NCBI GenBank assembly: GCA_001816475.1
Contig: MHCC01000022.1
Span: forward strand, 1 to 50,468
Origin: Candidatus Blackburnbacteria bacterium RIFCSPLOWO2_01_FULL_40_20
GTDB taxonomy: Bacteria > Patescibacteriota > Microgenomatia > UBA8517 > UBA10165
Reading direction: 5' to 3'
Length of the DNA stretch: 50,468 bases
The notes under the pieces are model-generated. The model was not told the DNA's origin. It saw nothing but the letters and a program-made list of their open reading frames with translations, and did no database searches. Made by a program: the position numbers and the translations under genes. Positions 35,382 through 43,714 of this stretch are shown here, one piece after another (positions within the stretch are counted from its first letter, which is position 1; each line of letters starts with the position of its first letter).

Positions 35382-36284
35382 ATGCTACGACAAACAACAA
35401 ACAACAAACAACAAAGTAAAAATAAAGTACAACTCTCTGTTGTCTTGGCAACGTTTAACGAGGAGCAAAATATTGGGCAATGTTTGGAAAGTGTTAAAAC
35501 TTTGGCAGATGAGATTGTAGTGGTTGATGGTTCGTCGGCTGATCGTACTCGCGATATTGCAGACTCGTATAGTGCGAAGGTGATAAAGACCGAGAATCAT
35601 CCAATTTTCCATATTAACAAACAAAAAGCACTCGAGGCAGCAAAAGGAGAATGGATTTTACAACTTGATGCTGATGAAAGGGTAAGTGAAGAACTTGCGG
35701 GGGAAATTCAAAAAGTGGTAAGGTTGGGCAAAGATGAACTTGAAGAATATCAAGGTAAATTACCCAACAAAAAACTTTTTATAAGACACCAGAAAATTGT
35801 TGAACACAGAGATGGTGTTGTTGGGAATCAAGACGGCGATTTTACAGCTTTCTTTATTCCAAGGCTTAACTATTTTTTAGGGAAATATTTAAGATACGGA
35901 GGAGTCTATCCCGATGGCGTTATCCGTTTGGTTAAAAATGGATATGCTCGTTTTCCAGCTGAGAGTGTGCATGAACAAATCTCAGTTAAAGGAAAAGTGG
36001 GATGGTTATCAAAACCTCTAATTCACATCGACTCACCTAGTTTTTCAAGATACTTAGAAAGGAACAACCGATACATAAACTTGATTAGAGATGAACTAAA
36101 AAAAGAAAAAGTAGGAAAGAGCCCCGTTGAATTTTTTAACTATTTTCTTGTTAAACCGATTGGATGGTTTTTTCTGACACAGATTAGACACAAGGGAATA
36201 TTAGACGGTTTTCCGGGAATAGTATTTTCTTTTTTTTCTGCCCTAAGATTTCCAAGAGCATATTGGAGGTATTTGAATGATTAG
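35382..36284 (+). CDS. GT2 glycosyltransferase (WaaE/KdtX-like) with heptamer repeat after the start
   Basis: A 300-residue GT-A enzyme with LSVVLATFNEEQN (18-30), DGSSADRT (49-56) and DADER (96-100), then GGVYPDGVIRLVKNG and VHEQISV as in WaaE-like proteins. It has a longer central insert (100-150, with EEYQGKLPNKK and DGVVGNQDGDF) than the 8373 and 10174 relatives. The N-terminal tail (about 17 Gln/Asn/Thr/Lys-rich residues) is coded by a heptanucleotide repeat at 35390-35415, so copy-number change would shift the frame right after the start. It begins directly after the GT39 stop and overlaps the next gene by 8 nt. Confidence 0.86.
   Translation: MLRQTTNNKQQSKNKVQLSVVLATFNEEQNIGQCLESVKTLADEIVVVDGSSADRTRDIADSYSAKVIKTENHPIFHINKQKALEAAKGEWILQLDADERVSEELAGEIQKVVRLGKDELEEYQGKLPNKKLFIRHQKIVEHRDGVVGNQDGDFTAFFIPRLNYFLGKYLRYGGVYPDGVIRLVKNGYARFPAESVHEQISVKGKVGWLSKPLIHIDSPSFSRYLERNNRYINLIRDELKKEKVGKSPVEFFNYFLVKPIGWFFLTQIRHKGILDGFPGIVFSFFSALRFPRAYWRYLND
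35390..35415 (+). repeat. ACAAACA x3.7 heptanucleotide repeat behind a start codon
   Basis: Three perfect 7-nt units and five bases of a fourth begin eight bases after the first base of the ATG. The unit is not a multiple of three, so slippage would put the GT2 frame out of register. Confidence 0.88.
36265..36269 (+). promoter_or_regulatory. Shine-Dalgarno site for the 36277 gene
   Basis: GGAGG sits 7 nt before ATG 36277, the ideal spacing. It confirms the start inside the end of the preceding GT2 gene. Confidence 0.75.
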
Positions 36285-37302
36285 TCTATTTTTCAATGAT
36301 TCACCATTATTAAGTGGCCACGCCGTACGGGGAATTGGGTTCTATACAAGAAATTTAAAATCAATCCTGGGGAGACAATCAGATTTGAAGCTTGTCGACG
36401 ATATTTCAAAAGCCAACATGGTGCATTATCCCTATTTTGATTTATTTTTCAAAAGCTTAAGCTTTCAAAAAGGAAAGAAAAATATTGTAACAATTTATGA
36501 TACTATCCCTTTAATATATCCTAAAAATTATCCACCAGGAATTAAAGGGAAAATTAATTTTTTAAGGCAGAAAAGTACGCTGAAAGAAGCTGATGCGATA
36601 GTAACTATCAGCGAAACATCAAAAAAAGATATTGTCAGATTTTTGGATGTTCAATCGGAAAAAGTACACGTAACTTATCTTACGGCAACTCCTGATTTTA
36701 AAAAGTTACCAAGTGGAAAATGGTCAACAGAAATTAGACAGAAATATCATCTACCAGAAAAATTTGTTTTATATGTAGGTGACGTAAACTACAACAAAAA
36801 TATTAATAATTTAGCCAAAGCATGTAAGATAACAGACGTACCATTGGTACTTGCCGGTAAACAAGCAGCATCCTCAGATTTTGACCGTAATCACCCAGAA
36901 AATCAAAGCCTGGTCCATCTACTAGAAGAGTATGGGTATGATCACCAGGTATTAAGGCTTGGCTTTGTGCCGCAAGAAGATTTAGTAAAAATTATGAATT
37001 TGGCAGACGTTTATTGTCAACCATCTTTGTACGAGGGATTTGGGTTGCCAATTCTTGAGGCTATGACGTGTGACATTCCAGTTGTGGCGTCAAAAATTCA
37101 GGTGTTTGTGGAACTATTTGAAAAGTCAGTTCTGTACTTCGATCCGTACGACGTAAATAATATGTCAAATAAGATTAGCCAAGCCTTAGGCGAAAGGAAA
37201 ACAAGAGATACTTTAATCAAGATGGGTCAAATAAAATCCAAAAATTACAGTTGGGACAAAACCGCAAGGGATACTGTGGATGTTTACAAAAGCCTGGAAT
37301 AA
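36277..37302 (+). CDS. GT4 glycosyltransferase
   Basis: A 341-residue GT-B enzyme with acceptor-side RGIGFYTRNL (18-27), TIYDTIPLIYP (72-82) and donor-side YVGDVNYNKN (166-175). The EX7E nucleotide-sugar motif is E253-GFGLPIL-E261, followed by AMTCDIPVV where most relatives have AMACG or AMASG. The family includes mannosyl- and glucosyltransferases such as WbaZ-like proteins that extend lipid-linked glycans in the cytoplasm. A good GGAGG site precedes the start. It overlaps the next gene by 23 nt. Confidence 0.88.
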   Translation: MISLFFNDSPLLSGHAVRGIGFYTRNLKSILGRQSDLKLVDDISKANMVHYPYFDLFFKSLSFQKGKKNIVTIYDTIPLIYPKNYPPGIKGKINFLRQKSTLKEADAIVTISETSKKDIVRFLDVQSEKVHVTYLTATPDFKKLPSGKWSTEIRQKYHLPEKFVLYVGDVNYNKNINNLAKACKITDVPLVLAGKQAASSDFDRNHPENQSLVHLLEEYGYDHQVLRLGFVPQEDLVKIMNLADVYCQPSLYEGFGLPILEAMTCDIPVVASKIQVFVELFEKSVLYFDPYDVNNMSNKISQALGERKTRDTLIKMGQIKSKNYSWDKTARDTVDVYKSLE

Positions 37303-38437
37303 TCCTCTAATTAAGATTGCGTTAATGTTCGCAACCTGGAGAATAGCGACCTTCCTTTTTGCCGCAATTAGTGTTGGTTTGGTTCCGTTGCGTAGTCATG
37401 ATTTTTTAGGTGGAACGTATGACCATTATTCTCAAAATCCTTTGTTTTGGGGGTGGGGAAATTTTGACGGAGAGCATTATTTATCTATTGTTCAAAAAGG
37501 CTACGGGCAACTACAACAAGCCTTTTTCCCAGGGTTTCCTTTGCTAATTAGATATACCACTTCTTTGTTTGGACTTGCCTCAGAAAATATTCTGACAGTA
37601 GGATTATTAATATCCAACCTTTCGTTTTTATCTGCACTATTCTTGTTAAGAAAGATAATATTACTGGATTATTCAAGTAAAGTTGCGCATTATGCATTAC
37701 TTTCAGCAATAGTTTTTCCAACCTCTTTTTACTTTGGGTCTTTTTACACGGAATCTACATTTTTATTACTTCTTTTAACATCAGTCTATTGCATCAGACA
37801 AAAGAAATGGCTGTTGGCAGGGATTTTTGGTGGGATCGCATCCTCTTTTAGGCTGGTTGGGATTTTCTTACTCCCAATGGCTATTGTTGAATTTTACTTA
37901 ATGCGGAAAGAACAAAAGAAAGCACAGCTTTCGTCGCTACTTGCATTTTTTCTTTTTCCATCGGGATTGGCGGCATATATGATCTATCTGCAGCTAAGCC
38001 AAGGAGATCCATTGATGTTTTATTCTCTTCAGACTATAGTCGGTGAACACAGGGAAACACAAATTATTACGCTACCCCAAGTATTTTGGCGTTATTTGAA
38101 GATGTTGGGTAGTTTTAGGTTCGATCCAACATACTTTTCAATTGGAATGGAATTATTGAGTGCAGTCTTTGGGGTACTACTCTTGATTGTAGGATATATT
38201 AGAAAAATTAGGACTTCTTATTTGGTATTTGGGTTCCTGGGGTTAATGCTGCCAACATTCACAGGCAGTTTTAGCTCGCTTCCAAGATACATACTCGTTC
38301 TGTTCCCGTTTTATGTAATAATAGGTGAATATGCTTCAAGCAGAGGTTTATTGTTTAAGTATATATATTACTGCATATCGTTACTATTGCTTTTTGTTGA
38401 AACGATGTTATTTTTTAGAGGATACTGGGTTGCCTAA
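37280..38437 (+). CDS. PIG-V-like GT-C mannosyltransferase
   Basis: A 385-residue multi-pass protein with the features of PIG-V/Gpi18-type enzymes: GNFDGEHYLSI (60-70, acidic loop-1 residue D63), FFPGFPLL (82-89), YTES (156-159), FRLVGIFLLP and a late PRYILVLFP. In eukaryotes PIG-V adds the second mannose of the GPI anchor from dolichyl-phosphate mannose. Bacterial members are usually described as polyprenyl-phosphate-mannose users with unknown acceptor. A full-length relative is at 42566, and both lie near DPM1-like GT2 genes that could supply the donor. Confidence 0.84.
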   Translation: MFTKAWNNPLIKIALMFATWRIATFLFAAISVGLVPLRSHDFLGGTYDHYSQNPLFWGWGNFDGEHYLSIVQKGYGQLQQAFFPGFPLLIRYTTSLFGLASENILTVGLLISNLSFLSALFLLRKIILLDYSSKVAHYALLSAIVFPTSFYFGSFYTESTFLLLLLTSVYCIRQKKWLLAGIFGGIASSFRLVGIFLLPMAIVEFYLMRKEQKKAQLSSLLAFFLFPSGLAAYMIYLQLSQGDPLMFYSLQTIVGEHRETQIITLPQVFWRYLKMLGSFRFDPTYFSIGMELLSAVFGVLLLIVGYIRKIRTSYLVFGFLGLMLPTFTGSFSSLPRYILVLFPFYVIIGEYASSRGLLFKYIYYCISLLLLFVETMLFFRGYWVA

Positions 38438-39699
38438 TGATTAGACTAGTCCGCACTAATTTTTCAAGAATTGTTAAGAATCCGTTTTTTGCGGGGAGTT
38501 TGGTAATGGTTATTGGAAGTAATTTCCATAATTTTGGCCAGTTCGTCTTTCATTTTATTTCGGGGAAGCTTTTAGGTAGGGCAAATTATGGAGATTTAGC
38601 TTCTATTATTTCTGTATTAGGGATTGTTTCCATTGTGCAACTTTCCGTTGGTTTGACTATCGTTCGGTTTATTTCAGCTGAAAAAGATGAAAAAAAGGCC
38701 GCTAATTTAGCAAAATGGTTAAATTGGTGGGGAATTTGGGTGGGAATCGCAATAGGCATTGTAATGCTTATTCTTTCTCCTTTTATTTCCAATTTCCTAA
38801 AAATCAGCAATAAACAAGCTGTTTACTTGATAGGCCCAGTACTATTTTTACTGGTTTTAACAAACAACAGAAGATCGATTTTGCAAGGCTTGTTAAGGTT
38901 TAATCAGTATGTTTTGTGTATGATTGCCGAAGTTTGGATAAAAATATTGATAAGTATTCCCATCTTTTTACTTGGGTACAAAGTATTTGGCGCAATGACT
39001 GCTTTATTGATGGGGGTACTGGCAGCATTTTTGGTTTCGGTATTTTCACTAAGAGGGTATTTAAATGGCAAACGTGGTTTAAGGCCTGACGTTAAACCAC
39101 TTTTTTCTTATTCAATACCTGTTTTTATTCAAGGACTGGCATTAACTTCAATGTATTCTACCGACCTTTTGTTGGTTAAGCATTTCTTTTCTGCCGAGTC
39201 CGCAGGAGTATATGCTTCAACGGCAATTTTGGGAAGGATTGTTTTCTTTGGGGCATCTCCGATTACCAATGTAATGTTTCCGATAGTTGCCAGGAAACAC
39301 TCACATGGAGAGCCATATCACAACATATTTTACTCTAGTATTGTTTTAATTTTGATCGCTGCTACGTTTATTGTTGCCATTTATTCTATTTTTCCACAAC
39401 AAATAATTGGAACATTCTTTAGCTCCGAGTATTTGGAAGGAGTAGTTATTTTAAGATGGTATGGAATATTTATGGCACTTTTAGCAGTTGCTCAGCTTTT
39501 TATTCAATTTTATTTGTCGGTTGGGAAAACTAAAATAGTTGGTTTTTTCACAGCAGCGGCAATGTTACAGGTGGTGTTAATTTTATTAATGCACGGTAGC
39601 TTGCTTCAAGTAATCCAGTTGTCGATTGTTTCAGTATCTTTACTGGTTTTGGGACTAATTGTATACTTTCCATATCACGATAGACATATAAGAAAATGA
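38437..39699 (+). CDS. Second Wzx-like flippase
   Basis: A 420-residue protein with about 12 hydrophobic segments and the MOP-superfamily pattern: an N-terminal NFHNFGQFVFHFISGKLLGR segment, YGDLASIISVLGIVS and a long middle SIPVFIQGLALTSMYSTDLLLVKHFF region, which resembles the second repeat of PST exporters. It is shorter than the 495-residue flippase at 5192 and lacks its charged N-terminal tail, so the two are not simple copies. It shares one base with the previous stop (TAATG) and overlaps the next by 4 nt. Confidence 0.83.
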   Translation: MIRLVRTNFSRIVKNPFFAGSLVMVIGSNFHNFGQFVFHFISGKLLGRANYGDLASIISVLGIVSIVQLSVGLTIVRFISAEKDEKKAANLAKWLNWWGIWVGIAIGIVMLILSPFISNFLKISNKQAVYLIGPVLFLLVLTNNRRSILQGLLRFNQYVLCMIAEVWIKILISIPIFLLGYKVFGAMTALLMGVLAAFLVSVFSLRGYLNGKRGLRPDVKPLFSYSIPVFIQGLALTSMYSTDLLLVKHFFSAESAGVYASTAILGRIVFFGASPITNVMFPIVARKHSHGEPYHNIFYSSIVLILIAATFIVAIYSIFPQQIIGTFFSSEYLEGVVILRWYGIFMALLAVAQLFIQFYLSVGKTKIVGFFTAAAMLQVVLILLMHGSLLQVIQLSIVSVSLLVLGLIVYFPYHDRHIRK

Positions 39700-40487
39700 G
39701 CCCCAAGTTATTATCAGTAATAGTGCCTGCCTATAAACAGGAGAAGACTATCAAAAAGGACCTGGAAAATATAAACAGCATTTTATCTGAAGGTCTAAAA
39801 GATTGTGACTATGAAATTATTTGTGTCGTGGACGGCGAGCTTGATGGTACTTGGAAAGAGGCGGAAAAAGTAAAATCCTCCAAAGTAAGGGTTGTTGGTT
39901 ATAAGCACAACAAGGGTAAGGGATATGCAGTTAGGTATGGCATGGTTCGCTCAAAAGGTGATTTAGTATCGTTTTTGGATGCAGGCATGGATATAAGTCC
40001 CAAGGGAATCATGATGTTGATGGCACACATGGAGTGGTATAATGCCGACATTATCGTTGGTTCAAAGCGCCACCCGGTTTCAAGGGTAAATTATCCATTC
40101 TTAAGACACTTGTATAGCGTTGGTTATCACATGGGGACGAAATTGCTTTTTGGTCTTCCATTAAGTGACACTCAAAGTGGGATAAAAATTTTTAAAAGAG
40201 AGGTGCTGGAAAAAGTGTTACCAAGATTGTTAGTAAAAAGGTATGCAATGGACGTTGAGATGTTGGCAGTATCAAAACGACTTAGCTTTGGCCGAATTTA
40301 CGAGGCGCCGATAGAGGTAATGTTTGACAAGCGAACGAGTGGTATTTCTTGGAAAACTACTTTTAAAATGGCTTGGGATACGCTTGAAGTTTTTTATCGT
40401 TTAAGAATCCTACATTATTACGATGACCACAATAATCGAAATTGGGTTTACGATCCGGAATTAGATTTTAGAGTGAATGTTGTGTAA
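39696..40487 (+). CDS. GT2 enzyme, DPM1-like, with altered catalytic motifs
   Basis: A 263-residue GT-A protein resembling soluble polyprenyl-phosphate-mannose synthases: LSVIVPAYKQEKTI (6-19), HNKGKGYAVRYGM (71-83), and a late DTQSGIKIFKREVLEKVLP, like DTQCGFKxF in DPM1 and DolP-glucose synthases. Two standard motifs differ: VVDGELDGT (44-52) where VDDGSxDGT is usual, and LDAGMDIS (94-101) in place of DADLQ. Position 96 Gly-Met-Asp keeps only one acidic residue at the usual spacing. It may use another donor or have lost activity. It likely supplies lipid-linked sugar to the PIG-V-like enzymes around it. Confidence 0.8.
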   Translation: MSPKLLSVIVPAYKQEKTIKKDLENINSILSEGLKDCDYEIICVVDGELDGTWKEAEKVKSSKVRVVGYKHNKGKGYAVRYGMVRSKGDLVSFLDAGMDISPKGIMMLMAHMEWYNADIIVGSKRHPVSRVNYPFLRHLYSVGYHMGTKLLFGLPLSDTQSGIKIFKREVLEKVLPRLLVKRYAMDVEMLAVSKRLSFGRIYEAPIEVMFDKRTSGISWKTTFKMAWDTLEVFYRLRILHYYDDHNNRNWVYDPELDFRVNVV

Positions 40488-40523
40488 CAAAAGCTGCTTT
40501 ACAGTCAGTTCCCGTTTACTTCC

Positions 40524-41642
40524 ATGAGAATACTTGTTTTTTCTTGGCGAGACCCCGAACATCCCTTAGCAGGTGGTGCTGAGCAGGTAATGCATGAGCA
40601 TATGAAAGGTTGGCTTAGTGCAGGTCATGAAGTTACGTTATTTTCCTCAAGATTTAAGAATTCTCCCAAAAGTGAAACCTTAGATGGGATAAAAATAATA
40701 AGAGATGGTTGTCAATATTTAGGAGTTCAAATAAAAGGATTTTTGTTTTATTTGAGAAATAGAAAAAATTACGACTTTTTAGTGGATCAGTTTCATGGAA
40801 TTCCATTTTTTACTCCACTTTATTCAGAAAAGCCGAGGCTTGCAGTAATTCAAGAAACTACTCGAGAAGTATGGTTTTTAAATCCACTACCGTGGCCGAT
40901 TAATTGGTTGGTTGGGATGATAGGGTATATAGGTGAGCCATTTATTTTTTTGTTCTATAGAAATACACACTTTATGACGGGATCGGAATCAGCAAAGATC
41001 GATATTGTAAAGCTTGGCATTCCAGTAAAAAATATCACAATTGTTCCTCACGGAGTTTTGGTTTTTAAGCCATCTCCTTTTCCGCAAAAAGAGGCGAGAA
41101 AAACAGTTACTTTTTTGGGGGTTTTGTCGAAAGATAAGGGAATAGAAAGCGCTTTGCAATGTTTTTCACTTCTTAAAAACAAAGGTGATTTTCAGTATTG
41201 GGTGATCGGACGGCCAGAAACAGAAGGATATAGGCGAAGAATTGAAGACATGGTAATAAAATGGCAGCTGCAAGACAAAGTTAAATTTTGGGGATTTGTT
41301 GATCAAAAGAAGAAGTTTGAACTATTGGCGAGGTCGCATGTATTAGTTAACCCTTCTTCTAGGGAAGGTTGGGGTTTAGTCAACATTGAGGCAAATTCTG
41401 TCGGGACACCAGTTGTGGCGTATCGATCTAGGGGATTGGTGGATTCTGTGAAGGAAGGGGTGAGTGGAGTTATGGCTAAATCAAATGATGCAAAATCTCT
41501 TTCGGACAGCATACAAAGCTTACTTACAGGTCATTACTACGCAGCGCTTTTCAAGTCTTCAATTAAGTGGGCAAATAATTTTACATGGAAAAAATCATCA
41601 CAGATAAGTGTTGATTTACTCGAACAAATGGCCAAAAGATGA
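40524..41642 (+). CDS. GT4 glycosyltransferase
   Basis: A 372-residue GT-B enzyme with AGGAEQVMHEH (16-26) as the acceptor-side glycine loop, VVWFLNPLPWPINW-like hydrophobic surface (116-129) suited to a membrane-bound acceptor, VPHGV (174-178), FLGVLSKDKGIE (197-208), and EX7E as E281-GWGLVNI-E289. This is the PimB/PimC-like or WbpH-like mannosyl/hexosyl group in broad terms; the exact sugar is unknown. It begins 36 nt after the previous gene, with no clear promoter in the gap, and overlaps the next gene by 4 nt. Confidence 0.86.
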   Translation: MRILVFSWRDPEHPLAGGAEQVMHEHMKGWLSAGHEVTLFSSRFKNSPKSETLDGIKIIRDGCQYLGVQIKGFLFYLRNRKNYDFLVDQFHGIPFFTPLYSEKPRLAVIQETTREVWFLNPLPWPINWLVGMIGYIGEPFIFLFYRNTHFMTGSESAKIDIVKLGIPVKNITIVPHGVLVFKPSPFPQKEARKTVTFLGVLSKDKGIESALQCFSLLKNKGDFQYWVIGRPETEGYRRRIEDMVIKWQLQDKVKFWGFVDQKKKFELLARSHVLVNPSSREGWGLVNIEANSVGTPVVAYRSRGLVDSVKEGVSGVMAKSNDAKSLSDSIQSLLTGHYYAALFKSSIKWANNFTWKKSSQISVDLLEQMAKR

Positions 41643-42541
41643 AATCATATTTAAAGTTATTTATACCCATTTTGATTCTAAGCTTTCTAGTTTGGACAAC
41701 TCTTCGCAGTTGGTCTTCTATAGAAGGAAAATTGGCATCGGCTAATTATTTGTATTTATTTTTATCGTTAGGTGTTTTAGTTGTGGCTCAAGTTGGTGCT
41801 GCATATTTGTGGTATAGGTTGTTACCCAAGGGCAAGATTTCTTTTAGGCAGTCTTTTCCAATTTTTGTTATTTCAAATTTTGGACGTTTTATACCTGGAA
41901 TAGTTCTGCATTATGTGGCAAGAGTATATTTGGCTAAAAAAAAGGGAATTGATGTAAAAGATGTTGCACTCTCAGTTGTTTTGGAAGTATATTATTCGTT
42001 GCTAGGGAGTGCGGTTGTGAGTTTACTAGCCATTTCTTATGTCAATAAATATCTACCATTTTCTCAATTTATAAGTATTATTTTTATTGTTGTAATTTTA
42101 TCTGTTTTTTTTCTTTCGCCCGTAAAAGTATTATCCATTGCAAGAAAAATGCCCTTCGTGGGGAATAAAATTCCTACCTTTGAAGTGCATTTACCATACA
42201 AGATCCATATTGTTTTAGCAATTTGGACAGCCTTTCTGTTTTTGTTAAATGGTGCGGCATTTTATTTAATTAGTCGTGCTTTTGACAATATACCTATTTC
42301 TAATCTTTATGTTTTTGCGGGACTTTTTTCAGCGTCTTGGATTGTTGGTTTTCTTACTCCTGTTGCACCCGGGGGTTTGGGCGTAACAGATTTGTCATTC
42401 GCTTATTTATTATTACCTTTTTATAGCTTTTCGGAAGCATCATTTTTATCGTTATTATTTAGATTTGGTTTTATAATGTCTGAAGGAATTGTTTTTTTAC
42501 TTGTGTCACTATTTAATGGACGGGAAAAAATGAAAACGTAA
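41639..42541 (+). CDS. LPG-synthase-TM-like (UPF0104) membrane protein
   Basis: A 300-residue protein with about eight helices and the marks of the lysylphosphatidylglycerol-synthase transmembrane family (PF03706): SFPIFVISNFGRFIPGIVLHYVARVYL-type segment near 74-100 and GFLTPVAPGGLGVTD (about 237-251) containing the APGGLG motif. The catalytic aminoacyltransferase domain of MprF is absent, as in most members near glycan genes, where a role in moving or anchoring lipid-linked sugars has been proposed. It is coupled by ATGA to the preceding GT4 gene and is followed 24 nt later by a PIG-V-like gene. Confidence 0.84.
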   Translation: MKSYLKLFIPILILSFLVWTTLRSWSSIEGKLASANYLYLFLSLGVLVVAQVGAAYLWYRLLPKGKISFRQSFPIFVISNFGRFIPGIVLHYVARVYLAKKKGIDVKDVALSVVLEVYYSLLGSAVVSLLAISYVNKYLPFSQFISIIFIVVILSVFFLSPVKVLSIARKMPFVGNKIPTFEVHLPYKIHIVLAIWTAFLFLLNGAAFYLISRAFDNIPISNLYVFAGLFSASWIVGFLTPVAPGGLGVTDLSFAYLLLPFYSFSEASFLSLLFRFGFIMSEGIVFLLVSLFNGREKMKT

Positions 42542-42565
42542 CGTTCGCAGGTTCGATTTGAAGCC

Positions 42566-43714
42566 GTGGAGTTTAAACAAATTTTTATCAAAGAGATAAT
42601 AATACTATTTTTTACTTCTCGTATGTTTTTTTTGCTGTTTGCGGCACTTGCCACTTTGGTATTAGGTTTAAAAGAGAGTTATTTGGGTAAGCAGTTTGAC
42701 CATACATCTCCCTATTTTTCATGGATATGGGCAAATTTTGATGGAAGGCATTATTTAAATATTGCAGTTTTAGGATATCGCAACTTTGATTTTGCCTTTT
42801 TTCCTCTTTATCCTTCGATTATTTCACTTTTAGGTTATGTTTTTCCTATCCCACATCTTTACTTGGGGATAGGAGTTTCTTTTGCATCGTATTTTGTGGC
42901 GATGATAATGATATATAAAATAGTAAAGATTGATTACAAAAACAGCATTGCTAAGTCAACATTACTTTTTCTATCATTTTTCCCTCTAGCGTTTTTTTAT
43001 AATTCTGTCTACCCAGATTCTATTTTTCTCTTATTAACTACACTAAGTTTTTATTGTGCTCGCAAAAAAAGGTGGGTCTTGGCCGGGATTGTCGGAGGCT
43101 TAAGCGTTTTTACTCGAATTTCAGGCCTTTCATTGCTCCCAGCGCTGGCTGTTGAATGGTACATTCAAAACAATGGAAGTCAGACAAATTTCAAAAAAAT
43201 TGTTCTTAAATTTTCAAATAGCCTACTTATAACTTTGTCTTTAACTCTTCTGGGTTTAGTTGCATACATGGTTTATCTCAGAATCAATTTTGGAGACTGG
43301 TTTCTCTTTCAGAAATCCATGTCAGCTTGGAATCAACAAGGAATCATTTTCCCGCCTCAAGTAGTATACAGATACTTAAAAATTTTCTTCCTGGTTGATA
43401 AATCTTTGTTGGTGTATTGGGTGGCAGTTCTTGAGTTTACTAGTTTCGTGTTTTATATCTTGCTTTCCATGTACGTCTTAAGAAAGGTTAGGTTTTCTTA
43501 TGGAGTATTTTCAATAATTTTATTACTAATGGTTACATTTACTGGAACTTTTGCAGGCACACCTCGTTATATGCTACATCTTTTCCCAGGTTTTATTGCA
43601 ATGGCTTTGATATTTGAAAAAAGAACCTTGTTAAGAAGAATTACTATTATTGTATTTTTCGTGCTTGGGGCAATTTTAACTGGGTTGTTTACTCGCGGGT
43701 ACTTTGTGACTTAG
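42566..43714 (+). CDS. PIG-V-like GT-C mannosyltransferase, second copy
   Basis: A 382-residue protein colinear with 37280: ANFDGRHYLNI (56-66), FAFFPLYPSI (76-85), VYPDSIF (148-154), FTRISGLSLLP and a late TPRYMLHLFPG. The start is GTG. It is the last gene of the plus run, and its final 26 nt overlap the 3' end of the convergent methyltransferase gene. Because it lies next to the LPG-synthase-TM-like gene and the DPM1-like genes at 39696 and 44448-46100, a mannosyl-lipid chain is plausible. Confidence 0.84.
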   Translation: MEFKQIFIKEIIILFFTSRMFFLLFAALATLVLGLKESYLGKQFDHTSPYFSWIWANFDGRHYLNIAVLGYRNFDFAFFPLYPSIISLLGYVFPIPHLYLGIGVSFASYFVAMIMIYKIVKIDYKNSIAKSTLLFLSFFPLAFFYNSVYPDSIFLLLTTLSFYCARKKRWVLAGIVGGLSVFTRISGLSLLPALAVEWYIQNNGSQTNFKKIVLKFSNSLLITLSLTLLGLVAYMVYLRINFGDWFLFQKSMSAWNQQGIIFPPQVVYRYLKIFFLVDKSLLVYWVAVLEFTSFVFYILLSMYVLRKVRFSYGVFSIILLLMVTFTGTFAGTPRYMLHLFPGFIAMALIFEKRTLLRRITIIVFFVLGAILTGLFTRGYFVT

